From: JANSXG01 sp965652425
GTDB taxonomy: Bacteria > Planctomycetota > Phycisphaerae > Phycisphaerales > UBA1924
NCBI GenBank assembly: GCA_965652425.1
Contig: CBFGVX010000072.1
Coordinates: forward strand, 1 to 15,695
Length of the DNA: 15,695 nucleotides
Direction of reading: 5' to 3'
A program made the position numbers and the translations under genes. This document shows, in pieces, positions 1 through 8,500 of the stretch; the stretch's first letter is position 1, and every line of letters begins with the position of its first letter. Under the pieces are notes generated by a model. The model saw only the letters and a list, made by a program, of their open reading frames with translations. It made no database searches and was not told the DNA's origin.

Positions 1-121
1 GGCTTGCGGGATTGGGCGGGACGGCGGGGTTTTTGCTTCTTCATGCCCCCATGATGCGCATGGGTTTTGTTTGGGTCAAGGGGTTTGTTGGGGGAATTTG
101 TGGGTTGGTGACAGGGTGTTG
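1..121. other. 5' edge of window, no gene seen
   Basis: This stretch lies downstream of the minus-strand gene that ends at 122. It is G- and T-rich on the plus strand and I find no reading frame with a ribosome-binding site or recognisable protein. A small inverted repeat (GTGACA at 108-113, TGTCAC at 120-125) overlaps the stop codon of that gene. It lacks a following U tract on either strand, so I do not call it a terminator. Confidence 0.5.
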
Positions 122-796
122 TCACTGGAGTGGGTCGCTGCTCGCGTCCCAGACGGGCACGCCGATGAGATTGGCGATTTTCTGGGCGTCTTTGCGGATG
201 TGCTTTAGATCGCCGTGGTCGAGGACATTAACGCGGGTCCCGTCGCGGAGAACGAGATTGACTTCGTGGCTGAAGTAGTTGTTAGAGCGGTGGGGGACTT
301 TGGTAATGATCTGGATGGCATGGACTCGATCGAGCGGTGCGGATTTGCTGCACGCTTCGATGGCTTCGCGGCTTTTGGGGCGTTTGCCGCGCCAATACCA
401 CTGTTCCTGCAAGTCAAAGACCTGCGGACGATAGAGGTACCAGCACATCAGAATCGCGACTCCACACCAAAGAAGTCCGAAGGGCAGCAGGATCCAGACT
501 AGGGAGCGCTGGCCCGTTGCCCCTGTCAGAGGGGCGAAGAAGACCGCGAGCGAGAAAAGCCCTACCAGCCCGATCAGGCCACTGAGTACGAGTCCCTGAT
601 GATTCGGTTTGAGTTCGAGGCGCAGCGGCGAGATCTCGACGAGATGATGTGTGCGAAAGTTCGCGCCGCCTTCGGAGGCGGGTGTCCAGTCTGTCTTCCT
701 GGAGACTGGGTCGTCGAGTTGGTCGAGAAGGGCAGCGACGCGGTTGGCATTGCCGGTTGCTGCGAACTGGATGGCCTTCGCGAATTTTTTGAGCAT
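122..796 (-). CDS. Two-pass membrane protein of unknown function
   Basis: I do not recognise a named family for this protein of 224 residues. The first 60 residues are soluble and mixed-charge. Two hydrophobic segments follow, about residues 69-90 and 98-121, joined by a short loop. The C-terminal half is soluble; its tyrosine/tryptophan-rich start (LQEQWYWRGKRP) and later stretch HEVNLVLRDGTRVNVLDHGD look like a small beta-rich domain, perhaps PH-like, as in other bacterial proteins built as a hydrophobic hairpin plus a membrane-side domain. That comparison is inference. The ATG start is supported by AAGGA (complement of 803-807) six bases upstream. The gene is divergent from the small gene starting at 865, so both must be controlled from the 68 bases between them. 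The reading frame is intact. Confidence 0.75.
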   Translation of the reverse strand: MLKKFAKAIQFAATGNANRVAALLDQLDDPVSRKTDWTPASEGGANFRTHHLVEISPLRLELKPNHQGLVLSGLIGLVGLFSLAVFFAPLTGATGQRSLVWILLPFGLLWCGVAILMCWYLYRPQVFDLQEQWYWRGKRPKSREAIEACSKSAPLDRVHAIQIITKVPHRSNNYFSHEVNLVLRDGTRVNVLDHGDLKHIRKDAQKIANLIGVPVWDASSDPLQ

Positions 797-864
797 GACA
801 CATCCTTATTCGGCATCATGGGCGGTTGGTGTCGATGAGGATAACGACCCCCTGGGAGATACTC

Positions 865-1143
865 ATGGCGATTCAGAAACAGGAACTCAATCGGATTTCG
901 CTTGTGCTCTCGGTGATCGCGCTGCTGTTGGCTGGTGTTGCGGTTGTGATGGCGGGGCGACCGGTTGCGCCGCCACAGGATGACAGTTACGATCGGGTGG
1001 TCCGTGAGGTTTGGGAGATCATGCAGCCGGTGTACGCGGACTTCGATGTCGCGATGACGCCAGAAGAGCAGGAGCCGGAAACGCTGCGCGATGCGCTTGG
1101 TCCGATGGTCAGGATCTCGCGGGCGCTCACCGGCGGTTTGTGA
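865..1143 (+). CDS. Small single-pass membrane protein of unknown function
   Basis: This encodes 92 residues. I chose the ATG at 865 over the in-frame TTG at 826 because GGGAG at 854-858 sits six bases before it, and the extra 13 codons look unlike protein. The product opens with a short polar segment (MAIQKQELNRISL), then one hydrophobic helix at about residues 11-31 (VLSVIALLLAGVAVVMAG). A soluble acidic tail of about 60 residues follows and contains many Glu and Asp. This is the plan of a small signal-anchor protein with its tail outside the cytoplasm; an uncleaved anchor seems likelier than a signal peptide because no clear AxA site follows. The function is unknown. It is divergent from the membrane protein at 122-796 and converges on the ABC exporter, with the inverted-repeat element between. 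Confidence 0.65.
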   Translation: MAIQKQELNRISLVLSVIALLLAGVAVVMAGRPVAPPQDDSYDRVVREVWEIMQPVYADFDVAMTPEEQEPETLRDALGPMVRISRALTGGL

Positions 1144-1152
1144 GGGATCTTG

Positions 1153-1304
1153 CTCCCTCTCCCCTTGCGGGAGAGGGCTGGGGTGAGGGGTCAGCGGCGC
1201 AGCCGCTGCGGTGTTGTCTGAACGGCCGGAAGGTTCGCGCCGCCCCCTCATCCGGTCACACGCTGAATCCGCGTGTGACCACCTTCTCCCGCGAGGGGAG
1301 AAGG
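1153..1304. repeat. Intergenic inverted-repeat element with nested hairpins
   Basis: The element fills the gap between two convergent genes. Its two ends are imperfect inverted copies of each other, and each end is itself a hairpin: CCCTCTCCC (1155-1163) pairs with GGGAGAGGG (1169-1177), and CCTTCTCCC (1282-1290) pairs with GGGAGAAGG (1296-1304). Further in, TGAGGGG at 1184-1190 faces the CCCCCTCA at about 1243-1250. Two more perfect hairpins lie inside: CAGCGGC/GCCGCTG (1192-1198, 1202-1208) and GGTCACACGC/GCGTGTGACC (1254-1263, 1271-1280). In minus-strand translation it gives peptide text such as PHPSPLPQGERE, familiar as a spurious annotation from a dispersed intergenic repeat seen in many bacteria (general knowledge). 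No transposase is present, so it would be a non-autonomous REP/MITE-like unit. It may also act as a bidirectional transcription barrier, although no U tract follows the hairpins. Confidence 0.75.
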
Positions 1305-1309
1305 AGAAA

Positions 1310-3172
1310 TCACTTCTGCGCGACGAGCTGGTGGCTGGCGAGACTCGCGTACAGCGGACACCGTTCGAGCAGCTGGGCATGCGTGCCGATGTCGACGATT
1401 TCGCCGGCTTCCATCACCACGATGCGGTCGGCGTTCATCACCGTTGCGAGGCGGTGGGCGACGATGAGGACGGTGCGGCCGGTGCCGAAGTCAGCGATGG
1501 CCTGGGTGATCTCGGCCTCCGACTGCGTGTCGATCATGGAGGTGGCCTCGTCCATGATGAGGATGGCCGGGTCGCGCAGGATGGCGCGGGCGATGGATAG
1601 GCGCTGGCGCTGGCCTCCTGAAAGCGTCAGGCCGCGGTCGCCGACTTTCGCATCGAGGCCGCCGGGCATGGTCTCGATGAAGCTCATGGCGTGGGCGCGT
1701 TTCGCAGCGTCCTCGATCTCGGCGCGGGTGGCATCGGGGCGGGCGTAGGCGATGTTCTCGGCGACGGTACCGGCGAAGAGGACGACCTCCTGCGTGACGA
1801 CGGCGATCTGCTCGCGCAGGGACTTGAGGTCGGCGGCGCCGAGGTCGACGCCGTCGATCAGGATGCGTCCGGAGGTGGGCAGATAGAGCGAGGGGACGAG
1901 CGAGAGCAGCGAGGTCTTGCCCGAGCCGTTGGGGCCGACGACGGCGACGGTCTCGCCGAAGTGGACGGTGAGGTCGAGGTTCTTCACGGCGGGGGCGTCG
2001 GCGCCGGGGTAGGTGAGCGAGACGGAGTCGAAGACGATGGACTTTGCGTGGCGCGGGACGGGCGTGCTGCCGCGCTGCAGGTCGTTTTCCGGGGTTTCGT
2101 CGAGGATTTCCTTGACGCGCTGTGCGGAGGCCTCGGCGGCCTGGACTTCCTGGATGACGCCGTTGAGCGGCTTGAGGGACTGGCCGGCGATGGCCAGCGC
2201 GGCGAGGGCGCCGATGAACTCGTTGACATTGAGCGCGCCGTTGAGGATGGCGCGCGCTGCGCCGATGGCGAGGGCGCCGACGACGAAGATGGCGAGCGTC
2301 TCGATCAGCGGGCTGGCGAGGGCCTTGGCGGTGCGGGCGCGGAGCTCTTCGCGCACGACCTCGTCGTTGATGACATCGAAGCGCTCGAGCTCGTGGGGCT
2401 CGGAGCCGTAGACCTTGACGACGCGGAAGCCGTGGACGACTTCGGTGGCGTTGCCGAGGAGCTTGGCCTGGCCCTGCATCGCGCCACGGATGGCGCGCCG
2501 GATGCGCTTGCCGAGCTTGCGGATGACCACGGCCATGACGGGCGCGACGACGATGGTGACGAGACTGAGTCGCCAGTCGATGACCATGGCGACGATGAGC
2601 ATGACCGCGCCCTTGGTGATCTGGGCGGTGGCCTTGGAGGTGACGGCGATGAAGCCGCGGTTGAGGGCGGCGGTGTCGGCGAGGAGGCGGCTGATGCGGT
2701 CGGCGGAGTTGCCGGCGACGATGCCGGCGAGGGGGAGGGAGAGGATGTGGGCGAAGACGCGCGAGCGGATGCGGGCGACGGTGCGGGTGCAGACGGTGAA
2801 GGCGAGGTACTGGTGGAGGAAGTTGGCGGTCGCGCCGAGGATGGTGAGCAGGCCGAGGCCGATGATGATGGCGACGACGGCGCCGAAGGGCTCATCGGGG
2901 AGGGCGGCGAGGAGGGACTCGGGGAGGGTGATGTTGCCCGGCAGGCCGGAGAGCAGTTCCTCGACGCGCTCGCGCGGGGAGAGCCGGGCCTGCTCGGGGC
3001 TGTCGGGGTTGATCAGGTCGAGCACGCCGACGATGCCGATCAGCCCGGCGCCCATGCCGACGGCGGAGACGAAGGCGAAGACGAGCGCGAGGGCGAGCTG
3101 GGCGCGCTGGGCGAGCAGCTCCCGGGCGAAGCCCCAGAAGGTCTGGTTGCGTTTTCGGCTGGAACGGGCCAT
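1310..3172 (-). CDS. ABC exporter, MsbA/multidrug type (fused membrane and ATPase domains)
   Basis: This protein of 620 residues is a half-transporter that should work as a homodimer in the cytoplasmic membrane and use ATP to move a lipid or other hydrophobic compound outward. The membrane domain (about 20-340) has six helices, near 25-50, 98-120, 185-200, 203-219, 288-310 and 318-335. An unusually long loop of about 45 residues separates helices 1 and 2. The ATPase domain (about 375-610) is complete: Walker A GPNGSGKTS at 413-421, Q-loop Gln461, signature LSGGQ at 517-521, Walker B ILIMDE at 537-542 with catalytic Glu542, and switch His573 in AHRLATV. Length and order match MsbA-like type I exporters; the substrate cannot be read from the sequence. 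The ATG at 3172 has no clear ribosome-binding site. It lies 84 bases after the purK stop on the same strand and may be cotranscribed. The stop is six bases from the hairpin element. Confidence 0.93.
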   Translation of the reverse strand: MARSSRKRNQTFWGFARELLAQRAQLALALVFAFVSAVGMGAGLIGIVGVLDLINPDSPEQARLSPRERVEELLSGLPGNITLPESLLAALPDEPFGAVVAIIIGLGLLTILGATANFLHQYLAFTVCTRTVARIRSRVFAHILSLPLAGIVAGNSADRISRLLADTAALNRGFIAVTSKATAQITKGAVMLIVAMVIDWRLSLVTIVVAPVMAVVIRKLGKRIRRAIRGAMQGQAKLLGNATEVVHGFRVVKVYGSEPHELERFDVINDEVVREELRARTAKALASPLIETLAIFVVGALAIGAARAILNGALNVNEFIGALAALAIAGQSLKPLNGVIQEVQAAEASAQRVKEILDETPENDLQRGSTPVPRHAKSIVFDSVSLTYPGADAPAVKNLDLTVHFGETVAVVGPNGSGKTSLLSLVPSLYLPTSGRILIDGVDLGAADLKSLREQIAVVTQEVVLFAGTVAENIAYARPDATRAEIEDAAKRAHAMSFIETMPGGLDAKVGDRGLTLSGGQRQRLSIARAILRDPAILIMDEATSMIDTQSEAEITQAIADFGTGRTVLIVAHRLATVMNADRIVVMEAGEIVDIGTHAQLLERCPLYASLASHQLVAQK

Positions 3173-3256
3173 GAAGGGGTCAGTATCGCCGGGTTGGGCT
3201 GCGGATGCGACCTGAGCGGGGTGCCGCGGGGGTGCTGGGGCGGATCGCCGGATTGT

Positions 3257-4441
3257 TCAGGGGGTGCCTGCGCCGGGGAGCGATTCGAGGGCGGCGAGTT
3301 CGGTTTCGGTGGGGTTGAGGATGGTGATGTGGCCGAGTTTGCGTCCGGGGCGTGGGGCTTTGGCGTAGAGGTGCGGGTGCGCTGCCGGGGCGGCGCGGAG
3401 GATCTCGGCGGCGGTTGGTGCGGCGGCGATGAGGTTGAGCATGACCGCGCGATCGACGCCGGGCTTGAGGTCGGTGGCACCGAGGGGGAGGCCGGTGATG
3501 GCGCGGATGTGGTTCTCGAACTGGCTGGTGACGGCGGCCTCGATGGTGAGGTGTGCGCTGTTGTGGACGCGGGGGGCGAGCTCGTTGGCGATGAGCCACT
3601 GCTCGCCGCTGTCTCGGACTTCGAAGAGTTCGAGGGTGAGCACGCCGCAGTAGTCGAGCGCGTCGAGGATCTTTGCAGCGTGTGTTTCGGCTCTGCGCTG
3701 GTGGTCGGGGGTGAGGCCGGGCGCGGGTGCGATGCTTTTGCGGAGGATGCCGCCGGCGTGGTGGTTTTCGATGAGAGGGTAGCAGGCGGTTGAACCGTCG
3801 CGGGCGCGGACGGCGACGATGGAGAGTTCGCGGACGAAGGGGACGAAGGCCTCGGCGATCAGCCCGCCTCGTCCGGGATCGCAGGCGTGGGCGAGCCGGT
3901 TCCAGCATTCGTCGAGTTGGGTGTGCTCGCGCAGGACGAACTGGCCTTTGCCGTCGTAGCCGCCTCGGCAGGTTTTGATGACGAGGGGGAGGCCGATGTC
4001 GGTTGCAGCGCGGTCGAGGTCTTCGCGCTGGTTGATGGCGAGGAAGTCGGGGGTGGGGATGTTGAGGGATTGGAAGAGCTGTTTCTCTTCGAGGCGGTCC
4101 TGTGCGACGGCGAGCGCCTTGGCGGGCGGGGCGGGAGGGAGGCCGCCGCGTTCGCGGACCTGCTCGGAGATGAAGGCGAGGACGGAGGCGGGGACATTCT
4201 CGAACTCGAACGAGACGGCGTGTGCGCCGTCGATGAGTGCGGCGAGTGCGTCGGTGTCGTCGTAGGGCGCGCGGATGTGCTCGCCGACTGCGCCGGCGGA
4301 GGGGTGTGCCTCGGGGTCGATGAAGCGGAAGCTCATGCCGAGCGGCGCACCGGCGATGGCGAGCATGCGTCCGAGCTGGCCGCCTCCGAGTACGGCGATG
4401 ATGTGTTCGTGCGCCGGGGCGCCGTGGTCCTGATCGTTCAT
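3257..4441 (-). CDS. purK: N5-carboxyaminoimidazole ribonucleotide synthase (PurK)
   Basis: PurK uses ATP and bicarbonate to convert AIR to N5-CAIR in cytosolic purine synthesis and passes the product to PurE. The protein has 394 residues, slightly longer than many family members. It shows the N-terminal loop GGGQLGRML (19-27), the FEFEN motif (78-82), the ATP-grasp stretch KTCRGGYDGKGQ (156-167), the metal/ATP region NELAPRVHNSAH (286-297), and the C-terminal KAPRPGRKLGH (361-371). The usual HNSGHWT reads HNSAHLT here, a mild departure. The frame runs open back to 4540, but that extension is proline-rich, overlaps purE and does not match the family, so I start at the ATG at 4441 (MNDQDH...), 37 bases after the purE stop. 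No strong ribosome-binding site precedes it, so reinitiation after purE is possible. Confidence 0.95.
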   Translation of the reverse strand: MNDQDHGAPAHEHIIAVLGGGQLGRMLAIAGAPLGMSFRFIDPEAHPSAGAVGEHIRAPYDDTDALAALIDGAHAVSFEFENVPASVLAFISEQVRERGGLPPAPPAKALAVAQDRLEEKQLFQSLNIPTPDFLAINQREDLDRAATDIGLPLVIKTCRGGYDGKGQFVLREHTQLDECWNRLAHACDPGRGGLIAEAFVPFVRELSIVAVRARDGSTACYPLIENHHAGGILRKSIAPAPGLTPDHQRRAETHAAKILDALDYCGVLTLELFEVRDSGEQWLIANELAPRVHNSAHLTIEAAVTSQFENHIRAITGLPLGATDLKPGVDRAVMLNLIAAAPTAAEILRAAPAAHPHLYAKAPRPGRKLGHITILNPTETELAALESLPGAGTP

Positions 4442-4478
4442 GCGCGATACTCGTCGGCTTGGTGGGTGGCCTGGGGGG

Positions 4479-4991
4479 TCAGGCGTCGGGCGGGGATGCG
4501 GGGTCGGGGTGATCGAGGACGCGCTGGGTCTGAAGAGCACGGAACGCTTTGAGTTTCTGCCGGGTGTTGCTTCGCCAGGGGTCGTCGCCGCGGCAGACGA
4601 TGGAGGCGGCGAGGAGGGCGGCGTTGGCGGCGCCGGCGGGGCCGATGGCGAGGGTGCCGACGGGGACGCCCTTGGGCATCTGGATGATCGAGAGCAGGGA
4701 ATCCATGCCGGAGAGGGCGGTGGTGCGGACGGGGACGCCGAGGACGGGCAGGTGGGTGGCGCTGGCGATCATGCCGGGGAGGTGGGCTGCGCCGCCCGCG
4801 CCGGCGATGATGACTTCGAGGCCTCGCGATTCGGCGGTGGACGCGTATTCCATAAGGAGGGCGGGGGTGCGATGGGCGGAGACCACGCGGTGCTCTTCGG
4901 GGACGCCGAGTTCGGCGAGCATGCTCACGGCGTGCTGCATGGCGTCCCAATCGGACCACGAACCCATGACGACACCGACGACGGGGGGCAT
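4479..4991 (-). CDS. purE: N5-carboxyaminoimidazole ribonucleotide mutase (PurE, class I)
   Basis: PurE rearranges N5-CAIR to CAIR, the step after PurK. The protein has 170 residues, normal for a class I enzyme, which assembles as an octamer. Family motifs are in order: GSWSDW at 10-15 (phosphate and substrate loop), SAHRTP at 38-43 with the conserved His40, GGAAHLPGM at 66-74 with His70, then SGMDSLLSIIQMPKGVPV around 94-111 and AIGPAGAANAALLA around 115-128. The presence of a PurK partner and these motifs favours the mutase over the class II AIR carboxylase. The ATG at 4991 is preceded by GGAG (complement of 4997-5000) with five bases between. This is the first gene of the purE-purK run; its promoter must lie in the 4992-5551 gap. 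Confidence 0.96.
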   Translation of the reverse strand: MPPVVGVVMGSWSDWDAMQHAVSMLAELGVPEEHRVVSAHRTPALLMEYASTAESRGLEVIIAGAGGAAHLPGMIASATHLPVLGVPVRTTALSGMDSLLSIIQMPKGVPVGTLAIGPAGAANAALLAASIVCRGDDPWRSNTRQKLKAFRALQTQRVLDHPDPASPPDA

Positions 4992-4996
4992 GGCGA

Positions 4997-5000
4997 CTCC
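4997..5000 (-). promoter_or_regulatory. Ribosome-binding site of purE
   Basis: GGAG on the minus strand lies five bases before the purE ATG at 4991. It fixes this start. It is also one of the clearer Shine-Dalgarno sites in a window where several genes have none. Confidence 0.6.
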
Positions 5001-5551
5001 ATGAAAAAACGGGGTTGCGAGGGGCGGGAAGCGACGCGTGCGCGGAGAGTGTAGCGGATGGGAGAGGCCGGTTCGGTGCGTGCGAGTGGGTCCAAGAGAC
5101 GGGCCGGACGGGTGTGCGAGGGGGGCGCGTGGCTGCCCAATTTTGTGCGGGGAAGGGTCTTACCGGACCGAGGCGCTGGGTAGCGGCAGTGGGTTTGGAG
5201 GCGTGCGCAGGGGGTGTTCAGAACAGGATGAAATGGAGGTGAAGGCGCTTTCATCCCTTGTGGCGAGCTTGGAACGGTGGTTTTGAGTTGTGGTGCGGGT
5301 GTGCGCGGTGGTGTGGAATGGGGGACGCAGGGGCTGCGAAATGGCTCTGATGCTGCAAGAACGCCAAAAGTAGGCGCGGCGGGGGGCCGAGTTTTCCTTG
5401 TTCTAAAGCGATATCAGCACAACACTTGGATGGATGCGACCGACATCGAGTGCGGTGTGGGGGAACGCATCATTCGACAACGGCCTGGGAGATTCCGGGG
5501 GGAATCGTGGTGTGTTGGCGGATGTGTCAGAACAGAAAGGATCAGACAGAT
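5001..5551. other. Divergent intergenic region between purE and the protease
   Basis: About 550 bases without a convincing gene; the open frames here have no ribosome-binding site and no protein character. It must carry the promoters of purE (minus) and of the protease (plus). On the minus strand TACACT (complement of 5048-5053) resembles a -10 box for purE, but I see no matching -35. A perfect 8-bp inverted repeat, GGATGAAA (5226-5233) and TTTCATCC (5249-5256), is separated by 15 bases and could be an operator or an RNA hairpin. The last 150 bases are less GC-rich and would be the leader of the protease mRNA. AAGGA at 5537-5541 is the candidate ribosome-binding site for the protease. Confidence 0.5.
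5226..5256. repeat. Perfect 8-bp inverted repeat in purE/protease control region
   Basis: GGATGAAA at 5226-5233 is exactly complementary to TTTCATCC at 5249-5256 across 15 bases. It lies 234 bases upstream of the purE start and about 300 bases upstream of the protease start. A regulator-binding site or a hairpin in a leader RNA would both fit. No U tract follows, so it does not look like a terminator. Confidence 0.4.
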
Positions 5552-8500
5552 ATGGGATCTCGCCCGATGGACTCGATGAAGGGGAAGCGCGGCATGGCGC
5601 TTTCCGCCGCGGCTTTGACGGTCATTCTTGCCGGTCAGGCGTTCTCTGCGGATGTGCGATGGCTCTCGGGCGAGCCGGTGCTGCCTCAGGCGGGGATGGT
5701 GATGCCGGGCCAGCTCGGTGCGGACCTGGTGGCGCTTGCGAATCGCGAGGACGCGAAGCGGGTGCTGGTTCGCTTTGATGGTGCGGTGACGGATGTGCAG
5801 CGCGTGGAGTTGCGAAATGCGGGGCTCGAGCTGCTGCACTTTGTCGGCGACGGCGTGTACTTCGCTTCGCTGGACAAGGACGCGCTGGACGCGGATGCGC
5901 TGGTGAACAACGGGTCGGCGATGAGCCGTGCGTGGGCGATCCAGCCGCAGTGGAAGATGCACCCGATTCTGATCAACCGGAATGTTCCGGAGTACGCGGT
6001 GGTGGGCGAGGTGAGCGCTGCGGACGCGGGCGAGTTCGCTCAGGCGGGCGAGCCGATCGTGGCGGCGTACCTGATGCTGCATCGCGATGCGGACCCGGTG
6101 GCGGGTCGGGTGATGCTGGAGAACCGCGGCGTGTTCGTGGTGGACCGGCTGGAATCGGTGAACGGTTTTGTGATCGAGGCGCCGCTGACGGCGATCGAGT
6201 CGCTGGCGGGTGCGGATGATGTGCTGTGGATGGAGCAGGCGCTGCCGCAGTTCTCGACGATGAACACGCAGAACCGCCAGCTGACGCAGGTGAACGATGT
6301 GGTGGGATCGCCGCTGAACCTGACGGGCGAGGGCGTGACGGCGTTCGTGTACGACGGCGGGCGGGTTCGTCCGAGCCACAACGACTTTGAGGGTCGCGCG
6401 ACAGTGATCGACGGCTCGAACCAGTCGAACCACGCGACGCATGTGGCTGGCACGGTCGGCGGCGGCGGCCCGAACCGGGGGATGGCTCCGGGCGTGAATA
6501 TCGTTTCGGCGGGTTTCCAGAGCAACGGCTCTGCGATTTTCCTGTACTCGAACCCCGGCGACTTCGAGCAGGACTACTCGAACGCGTTCAACAACCACGG
6601 GGCGGACATCGCGAACAACTCGATCGGCACGAACACGGCAACCAACGGGTTCCCGTGCGAGATCACGGGCGAGTACGGGCTGATGGCGTCGATGATCGAC
6701 AGCGCGGTGCGCGGGTCGCTGACGAACGGCGAGCCGATCCGGGTGGTGTGGGCGAACGGCAACGAGCGGCAGTCCTCGCGCTGCGGGAACCTGTTCAACA
6801 CGACGGCCCCGCCGGCGGGCGCGAAGAACCACATCACGGTGGGCGCGATCAACGCGAACAACGAGAGCATGACCTCGTTCTCGAGCTGGGGCCCGGTGAA
6901 GGACGGCCGGATCAAGCCGGACATCTCGGCGCCCGGCTGCGAGCAGGGCGGCGACGGCGGCGTGACCTCGCTGAGCTCGAGCGGCGACAATTCGTACTCG
7001 ACGCTGTGCGGCACTTCGATGGCGGCGCCGACGGTGGCGGGCCTTGGCGCGCTGCTGATCGAGCACCATCGCAACCTCTTCCCCGGCACGCCGGACATGC
7101 GCAACTCGACGCTGAAGGCGATCTTCGCGCAGACGGCGGCGGACCTGGGCCAGCCGGGTCCGGACTACCAGTTCGGCTACGGCTCGGTGCGCGTGAACGA
7201 CGCGGCGCTGTTGATGCTCGAGCGGAACTACGCGGAGACCGAGGTCGGCCAGGGCTCGTCGGCGATCTTCCAGATCACGGTGGAGCCGGGCAGCGACTTC
7301 AAGACCACGATCGCGTGGGACGATGCCCCGGCGATCCCCAATGTGAGCAGCGCTCTGGTCAACGACCTGGATCTGGTGGTGACCGATCCTGACGGGGTGC
7401 GTCATTACCCGTGGACGCTGGACCCCTCGCTGCCGGGCGTGGCGGCGGCTCGCACGCAGGAGGACAGCGTCAACAACATCGAGCAGGTGTTCGTTGAGAA
7501 TGCGACTCCGGGCGTGTGGACGGTGGAGATCCGCGGGACGAATGTGCCCGAGGGGCCTCAGCCGGTGTCGATGGCGACCTCGGGTGGGCTGATCGGCCTG
7601 AGCGCGGCCTTGGCGGGTGGCGTTCCGGAACTGGTGAGCCCGAGCGAGCCGACGACGCTGACGCTGAATGTGTTCGCGAACGGGCAGGATGTCGTGGGCG
7701 GCTCGGCGACGATGTACTACCGGCTCAACGGCGGCTCGTTCACGAGCGTGCCGATGAGCGCGAGCGGTCCGTTCGCGTTCTCGGCGGAACTGCCTCCGGC
7801 GCTGTGCGGCAGCCCGGCCGAGTTCTACTTCTCGGTGGAGGGAACCTTCAGCGGGTCCATCACGGTCCCGTCGGGCGGCGCGGATTCGCCGTACGCCACG
7901 CCGGCGGGCGAGGTGACCGTGGTGGTTGAGGACGATTTCTCGACCGACCAGGGCTGGACCGTGGGCGAGCCCGACGACGACGCGACGAGCGGCATCTGGG
8001 AGCGCGTGAACCCGAACGGGACGGCGGCGCAGCCGACGGGCGCTCTGTTCGGAGAGTTCGCGTTCGTGACGGGGCAGCACCCCGGCGGCGGCGATGGCGC
8101 GAACGATGTCGACAACGGCAAGACGACGCTGCGCAGCCCGGCGTACGACCTGAGCGGGTACAACCCGGGCGAGCTGACCATGAGCTACTGGCGCTGGTTC
8201 TCGAACTCGGCGGGCGCAAGCCCGAACACCGATCCGTTCACGGTGGATATCTCCGATGACGGCGGGCTGACCTGGACCAACCTGGAGACGGTCGGCCCCA
8301 ACAGCCCGCAGTCGAACGGGGGCTGGTTCCAGAACAGCTTCGACCCGGCGGACTTCGTGTCGCTGACGGATCAGGTGATGCTGCGGTTCGTGGCGTCGGA
8401 CTACGACCCGCAGTCGCTGGTCGAGGCGGCGATCGACGGGCTGAACATCACCGCGCAGACCTGCGTGAACGAAACGGTCGATTGCGTCGGCGACGCGAAC

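Noticed and set aside
108..125. Hairpin GTGACA/TGTCAC as terminator of the first gene
   Set aside because: Only six base pairs, overlaps the stop codon and is followed by no U tract.
574..1380. Minus-strand open frame of 268 codons with PHPSPLPQGERE
   Set aside because: This is the translated hairpin repeat and antisense of small genes, a well-known kind of false protein.
1691..3793. Plus-strand open frame of 700 codons antisense to the ABC exporter and purK
   Set aside because: Gly-, Asp- and Glu-rich low-complexity translation crossing two real genes; shadow frame.
4442..4540. Upstream extension of purK by 33 codons
   Set aside because: Proline-rich, overlaps the end of purE and lies outside the known PurK fold. 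The ATG at 4441 gives the normal N-terminus.
5426..5551. Upstream extension of the protease by 42 codons
   Set aside because: It would bury the signal peptide behind a Cys- and His-rich stretch without protein character. The ATG at 5552 has AAGGA upstream and leads straight into the signal peptide.
5414..8080. Minus-strand open frame of 888 codons antisense to the protease
   Set aside because: Arg- and His-rich low-complexity translation without domains, lying opposite a protease with clear catalytic motifs. It is a by-product of high GC content and codon bias.
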